A stretch of DNA of 64,000 nucleotides from assembly GCF_007997135.1 (NCBI RefSeq), contig NZ_VORU01000002.1:310001-374000 (forward strand), given 5' to 3'. Under the pieces are notes generated by a model that saw only the letters and a list, made by a program, of their open reading frames with translations, was not told the origin of the DNA and ran no database searches. The position numbers and the translations under genes were made by a program. The first letter of the stretch is position 1. The number at the start of each line of letters is the position of its first letter. This document shows positions 60,718-64,000 of this stretch, one piece after another. Source of the stretch: Aequorivita lipolytica (GTDB lineage: Bacteria > Bacteroidota > Bacteroidia > Flavobacteriales > Flavobacteriaceae).

Positions 60718-61881
60718 ATGGCAACCAAAAAATCTGAAACAACCATGGAAATAGATGCAATAAATATCTATTTTTTAGCCGCGCCCGAAGATGAAAAACA
60801 AGTAATGGCTATAAAAAAATATCTTGCCCCCGTTATAAGAAGTTCAAGAAGACCTATTGAAATTGAAAGTGATTTTGAAATTCCGCCTGGCCAAGACGTA
60901 AAAGAATACAAGCAGAAATTATACGAAGCAGAAATTGTGTTAGCCTTTATAAGCTCAGATTTTATAAATGATAATGAAACATATGCCCGTACGCAAAAAG
61001 TTATAGAAAGGTATAATAGAAACGAAACTGTAATGCTGCCAATATTGGTGCGTAACTGTATGTGGAAATCTACCCCTTTTGTTAACCTTCCTCTCTTGCC
61101 TAAAAATTTCCAACCTTTAAATAATAAGCAATTTTGGAATAGTGAAGACGATGCCTTAACAGCGGTAGTAACAGATATTTATGAGGCCATCGAAAATTTT
61201 ACGTATGAAAATGAAGTGGAGTTGGAACAGGCAGATTTAAAAATTGCTCAGGCTTTGGAAGATATTAGTATAGATAAAGCACCCCCAGAGCATGAAAATA
61301 TAGAAGAAAACCCAAATCTTGAGAAAACAAGAGAGAAAGTAGAGGCCAAAAAAGTTGAGCAAGAGCAGCCTAAAACGAAATCAAAAAAAATTGACAATGT
61401 TGCCATGGACGTAGAGTGGCGGAAAAAATACTATAAAGACGTACTGTGGAAAAGAGCCGTAGCTTACTTTCTCGACAATATAATTACTACTATTCCTGCA
61501 ATGCTGTTTGCAATAATTTTATGGTCAATTGTTTCGGTTATCCTTTATCCCGAAAACCCAGAAGATGTATCAGACACAGAGGCTGGTTTTATTGTTGTAT
61601 TCAGTCTATTTTTCTACTTTATTATTTGCGCCATCTTCGAATCTTCAAAATTTCGAGGCACTTTTGGCAAGCAGATTATGAAACTAGAAATTAGCGATAG
61701 AAACGGGCATCGCGTATCTTTTTTTAAAGCCTTTTGGCGAAATATCTTCCGTTTGTTAACAGCCTATTCGTATTTTTTGGTTATTCCTTTAATCATTCAG
61801 ATTTTCACATTTATGAAAACACGAAAGTTGTTTCATGATCAGATTTCCTATACTGTGGTGGGTGAAAAGATAAAGCGTTAA
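60718..61881 (+). CDS. TIR-like plus RDD membrane protein
   Basis: The 387-residue protein has a TIR-like domain at about 13-155 (INIYFLAAPEDEKQVMAIKK, VLAFISSDFINDNETYAR, VMLPILVRNCMWKSTPF), parallel to the preceding gene. The residue at the catalytic glutamate position appears to be Arg or Thr, so it may be a sensor rather than an enzyme. A charged linker (about 160-235) leads to a C-terminal RDD domain (about 243-385). That domain has three membrane segments and the GTFGKQIMKLEISDRNG signature. This architecture joins a signalling domain to a membrane module of unknown activity. Confidence 0.82.
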   Translation: MATKKSETTMEIDAINIYFLAAPEDEKQVMAIKKYLAPVIRSSRRPIEIESDFEIPPGQDVKEYKQKLYEAEIVLAFISSDFINDNETYARTQKVIERYNRNETVMLPILVRNCMWKSTPFVNLPLLPKNFQPLNNKQFWNSEDDALTAVVTDIYEAIENFTYENEVELEQADLKIAQALEDISIDKAPPEHENIEENPNLEKTREKVEAKKVEQEQPKTKSKKIDNVAMDVEWRKKYYKDVLWKRAVAYFLDNIITTIPAMLFAIILWSIVSVILYPENPEDVSDTEAGFIVVFSLFFYFIICAIFESSKFRGTFGKQIMKLEISDRNGHRVSFFKAFWRNIFRLLTAYSYFLVIPLIIQIFTFMKTRKLFHDQISYTVVGEKIKR

Positions 61882-61893
61882 AAGCCCTAAATA

Positions 61894-61924
61894 TTAATGC
61901 CGGTACAAAAAGCACCGGCATTAA
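61894..61924. terminator. bidirectional terminator between the TIR-RDD and S9 genes
   Basis: An 11-bp stem (TTAATGCCGGT / ACCGGCATTAA) with a nine-base loop between convergent genes, 13 bases after the TIR-RDD stop. Confidence 0.8.
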
Positions 61925-61949
61925 TTAATTTATTAAAGGTTTTATTTAC

Positions 61950-64000
61950 TTACTTTTTAGTCTTAAGATTTTCCGCGAAAAAGCCCATCATCGTTTTATA
62001 GAGTGCTAATTGGTTTTCTTCTTTCCCAAAACCGTGGCCTTCATCATATTTTACCATATAAGGTACTTCTACGCCTTTTGCTCTAAGCGTTTCCACAATT
62101 TGATCGGCTTCATTAATATTTACGCGAGGATCATTTGCACCTTGTACTACAAATAAAGGCTTCGTTATTTTATCTACGTGTAAAGCAGGAGAAATCTCGT
62201 CCATAATCGCCTTTTGCTCGGGAATGTTTGGGTTGTACCAAATTTTATACAACAGTTCACGATATTTTTCCCAATATGGAGGAATGGTGCCCATAAACGT
62301 ATGTAAGTTACTTACCCCAACATAATCTACACCGCAGGCATATTTTTCCGGGGTTTTGGTCATTCCGCGTAAAACTGCGTATCCACCGTGACTTCCGCCA
62401 TAAATTGCTACAAGATCCTTATTTACCCAGCCTTGCGCTATTGCGTAATCTACGCCATCTTCCACATCATCCATTGCTTTACGGCCAATTTCGCCAAAAC
62501 CTGCTTTTAAAAATGCTTTACCATAACCACCGGAAACTCTAAAGTTAACGTGTAAAGTTGCATAACCGCGACTTGCAAATAACTGCGCTTCTGGGTTAAA
62601 ACCCCAATTATCCCGAATGCCCTGCGGTCCGCCGTGTGGATTTACAATTAGCGGCACCTGTTGGCCTTCTTTGTAATTTGCTGGTAATGTAATGTAACCG
62701 TAAATGGTAAGTCCGTCACGGCTTTTAAACTTGATTGGCTTCATAGTAGCCATATCTTCAGCTTTTAAATGCGGCAATAACTTATATAAAAGCGTTACCG
62801 TGTCTTTTTCAACATCATATAAATAATATTCTCCTACAATTTTATCGCTAGTAACAGCAACCATATATTGTGACTCGTCATCGGTTTTTCCTAAAGTGAA
62901 GAACTGCTTGTCGCCAAATTCCTTTTGCAAACGAGCATAGATTTTCTTGTAAGTAGCGCTAACGGGTACAATTTCAGTTTTTTCTCCCGTAAAGCTGAAA
63001 TAATCTATTTCGTAATTTCTTTTTCTTGAAAGCGAAACTCCTGAAACATCAAAAGTGTCATTACTGAAAAGGGTTTTTATTTTTTTATTTTCTTTTAAAT
63101 CGAATAGTTGAATTTCAATTTTATCATCCTCTAAATTTGAAATAACATAAGCATCGTCCGGATTTTTGCTGCTTGGGTTGAAAGATGAAATACTGAATGT
63201 GTCGCCAAACTCGGTGAGCTTTACGCGCTTAAATTCTCCGTCTATTTCATATAACAATTCCATATTAATGCCATCTACAATACGGTTAATGGCACGTAAA
63301 TTTCCTTTTCGGTCAAAATCATACGAGCTTACTGGCGGATCGCCGGCTTTTACTGTGTAAAGTTTTGTAGCTTCTCCCGTATTGATATTAAGGCGGTACG
63401 GTTCTTCCTGTTGTAAATCATCCTTATTCATCTGGACAATTACGTGGTCTTCGTCTTCTTTTAGAGATTCAATAATATTTACTTTAACGCCTTCGTATGG
63501 AGTTAATTCTTTTTTATTTTGGCCTGTAACATCTACGCCAAAAACATGTTGGTTTTCATTACCGCCCTTATCTTGCAGGTATAAAAGTCTCGTGTTGTTT
63601 GCCCAAAAGTAACCGCGTATTAAATCCTCTTTTTGTTCAATAAGTAAGGTTTCCTTTTGGGTTGCGGTTTCTTTTAAATATAAATCACGTTCTCCTGTTT
63701 CCCTTCTTTTCATATAACTTATAAACTTGCCGTCTGGAGAAAGTTGAAAGGAATAAGCTTCTGGCGTTTTAAAATAATCTTCAACTGAATATTTGTAATT
63801 CCCAGATTCCATTGCAGCTAATTTTTCAAGCGCTGCATCGGTAGAGGGAAGCGCAGTATTTCCTGGTTTTGTCTTCACAGTTTTCTTTAGGTTTAGCGGG
63901 TATTTTTGTCCCATTTGTTCGTAGCTTCCTTCAATGAGTTCTCCAGAAACTGTACCGGTATAGGTCAATCCCATTTTGGACGAAGTAATGGTAATATTTT
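61950..64000 (-). CDS. S9 family prolyl-oligopeptidase-type peptidase, N-terminal end beyond the window
   Basis: The frame stays open to the window edge, so the true start is outside; the internal Met at 63974 is not the start. The first visible residues (SSKMGLTYTGTVSGELIEGS and YEQMGQKYPLNL) resemble a small lipocalin-like N-terminal domain seen fused to alpha/beta hydrolases in Bacteroidetes. A WD40-like propeller and the catalytic domain follow, with nucleophile AIYGGSHGGYAVL, Asp in GANDPRVNINEAD and His in YDEGHGFGKEEN. It probably cleaves peptides in the periplasm. Confidence 0.93.
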   Translation of the reverse strand, partial: NITITSSKMGLTYTGTVSGELIEGSYEQMGQKYPLNLKKTVKTKPGNTALPSTDAALEKLAAMESGNYKYSVEDYFKTPEAYSFQLSPDGKFISYMKRRETGERDLYLKETATQKETLLIEQKEDLIRGYFWANNTRLLYLQDKGGNENQHVFGVDVTGQNKKELTPYEGVKVNIIESLKEDEDHVIVQMNKDDLQQEEPYRLNINTGEATKLYTVKAGDPPVSSYDFDRKGNLRAINRIVDGINMELLYEIDGEFKRVKLTEFGDTFSISSFNPSSKNPDDAYVISNLEDDKIEIQLFDLKENKKIKTLFSNDTFDVSGVSLSRKRNYEIDYFSFTGEKTEIVPVSATYKKIYARLQKEFGDKQFFTLGKTDDESQYMVAVTSDKIVGEYYLYDVEKDTVTLLYKLLPHLKAEDMATMKPIKFKSRDGLTIYGYITLPANYKEGQQVPLIVNPHGGPQGIRDNWGFNPEAQLFASRGYATLHVNFRVSGGYGKAFLKAGFGEIGRKAMDDVEDGVDYAIAQGWVNKDLVAIYGGSHGGYAVLRGMTKTPEKYACGVDYVGVSNLHTFMGTIPPYWEKYRELLYKIWYNPNIPEQKAIMDEISPALHVDKITKPLFVVQGANDPRVNINEADQIVETLRAKGVEVPYMVKYDEGHGFGKEENQLALYKTMMGFFAENLKTKK

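Overview
The window is about 64 kb of chromosomal DNA from a member of the Bacteroidetes, most probably a marine-type Flavobacteriaceae. The evidence is the AT-rich composition, the Bacteroidetes-type promoter (TTG, 17-23 bases, TAnnTTTG) upstream of both tRNA genes and many coding sequences, a type IX secretion (T9SS) C-terminal sorting domain on an M1 peptidase, SusC/FhuA-like receptor architecture, tandem ferritin-like proteins, and the short palindromic repeat families (GAGCGCAGTCGA, CTTCGGCAGACGAGG, CCTGTCAGGTTTT types) that litter flavobacterial genomes. I see no rRNA, prophage, complete insertion sequence or CRISPR array.

Layout. 1-6341: the ligase-associated DNA-repair set (ATP-dependent DNA ligase, Lhr-like DEXH helicase, PdeM phosphoesterase). 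It is interrupted by a DUF559 nuclease gene sitting in REP-like repeats and by an inverted AAA ATPase gene with a palindromic operator. 6348-24970: membrane, redox and housekeeping genes: Trp-rich sensory protein, FAD oxidoreductase, mfd, a RelE/ParE-type toxin-antitoxin pair, an XRE membrane regulator, YraN, LD-carboxypeptidase, metG, tex, a histone-deacetylase-like hydrolase, recQ and ssb. 25234-31350: two ferritin-like secreted proteins, a TMEM175-like channel, a CBS protein, an M28 membrane peptidase and an NAD(P)-binding protein. 31440-37548: two duplicated lipoproteins, an M13 peptidase, a lipoprotein, an SDR-type threonine dehydrogenase and an SdiA-regulated-type protein. 37673-39275: tRNA-Arg(CCU) with a 57-bp tandem array carrying its 3' end, topoisomerase IB, and tRNA-Asn(GUU). 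39343-44445: ECF sigma factor with a TPR partner, site-2 protease RseP, and an M1 aminopeptidase with a T9SS tail.

44626-56739 is largely about metals and redox: SCO protein, FeoA/FeoB with two tiny FeoB-associated Cys-rich membrane proteins, a Zn/Mn-type ABC transporter (two permeases with extra C-terminal domains, ATPase, binding lipoprotein), a DtxR/MntR regulator with a palindromic candidate operator, a TonB-dependent receptor and a secreted thioredoxin. A frameshifted four-helix-bundle gene bounded by inverted repeats is lodged inside the ABC operon. 56765-61881 holds a DjlA-like co-chaperone, a bacilliredoxin, an acyltransferase, an HD hydrolase and then a two-gene TIR / TIR-RDD unit, the best candidate for an undescribed (possibly defence or cell-death) system. 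The window ends inside a prolyl-oligopeptidase-type S9 peptidase.

Three themes recur. First, repeat palindromes occur between genes and also inside coding sequences, in frame, at four places. Second, two small ORFs are embedded in repeat clusters and split otherwise conserved operons. Third, several promoters lie so close to the start codon that the messages are probably leaderless.
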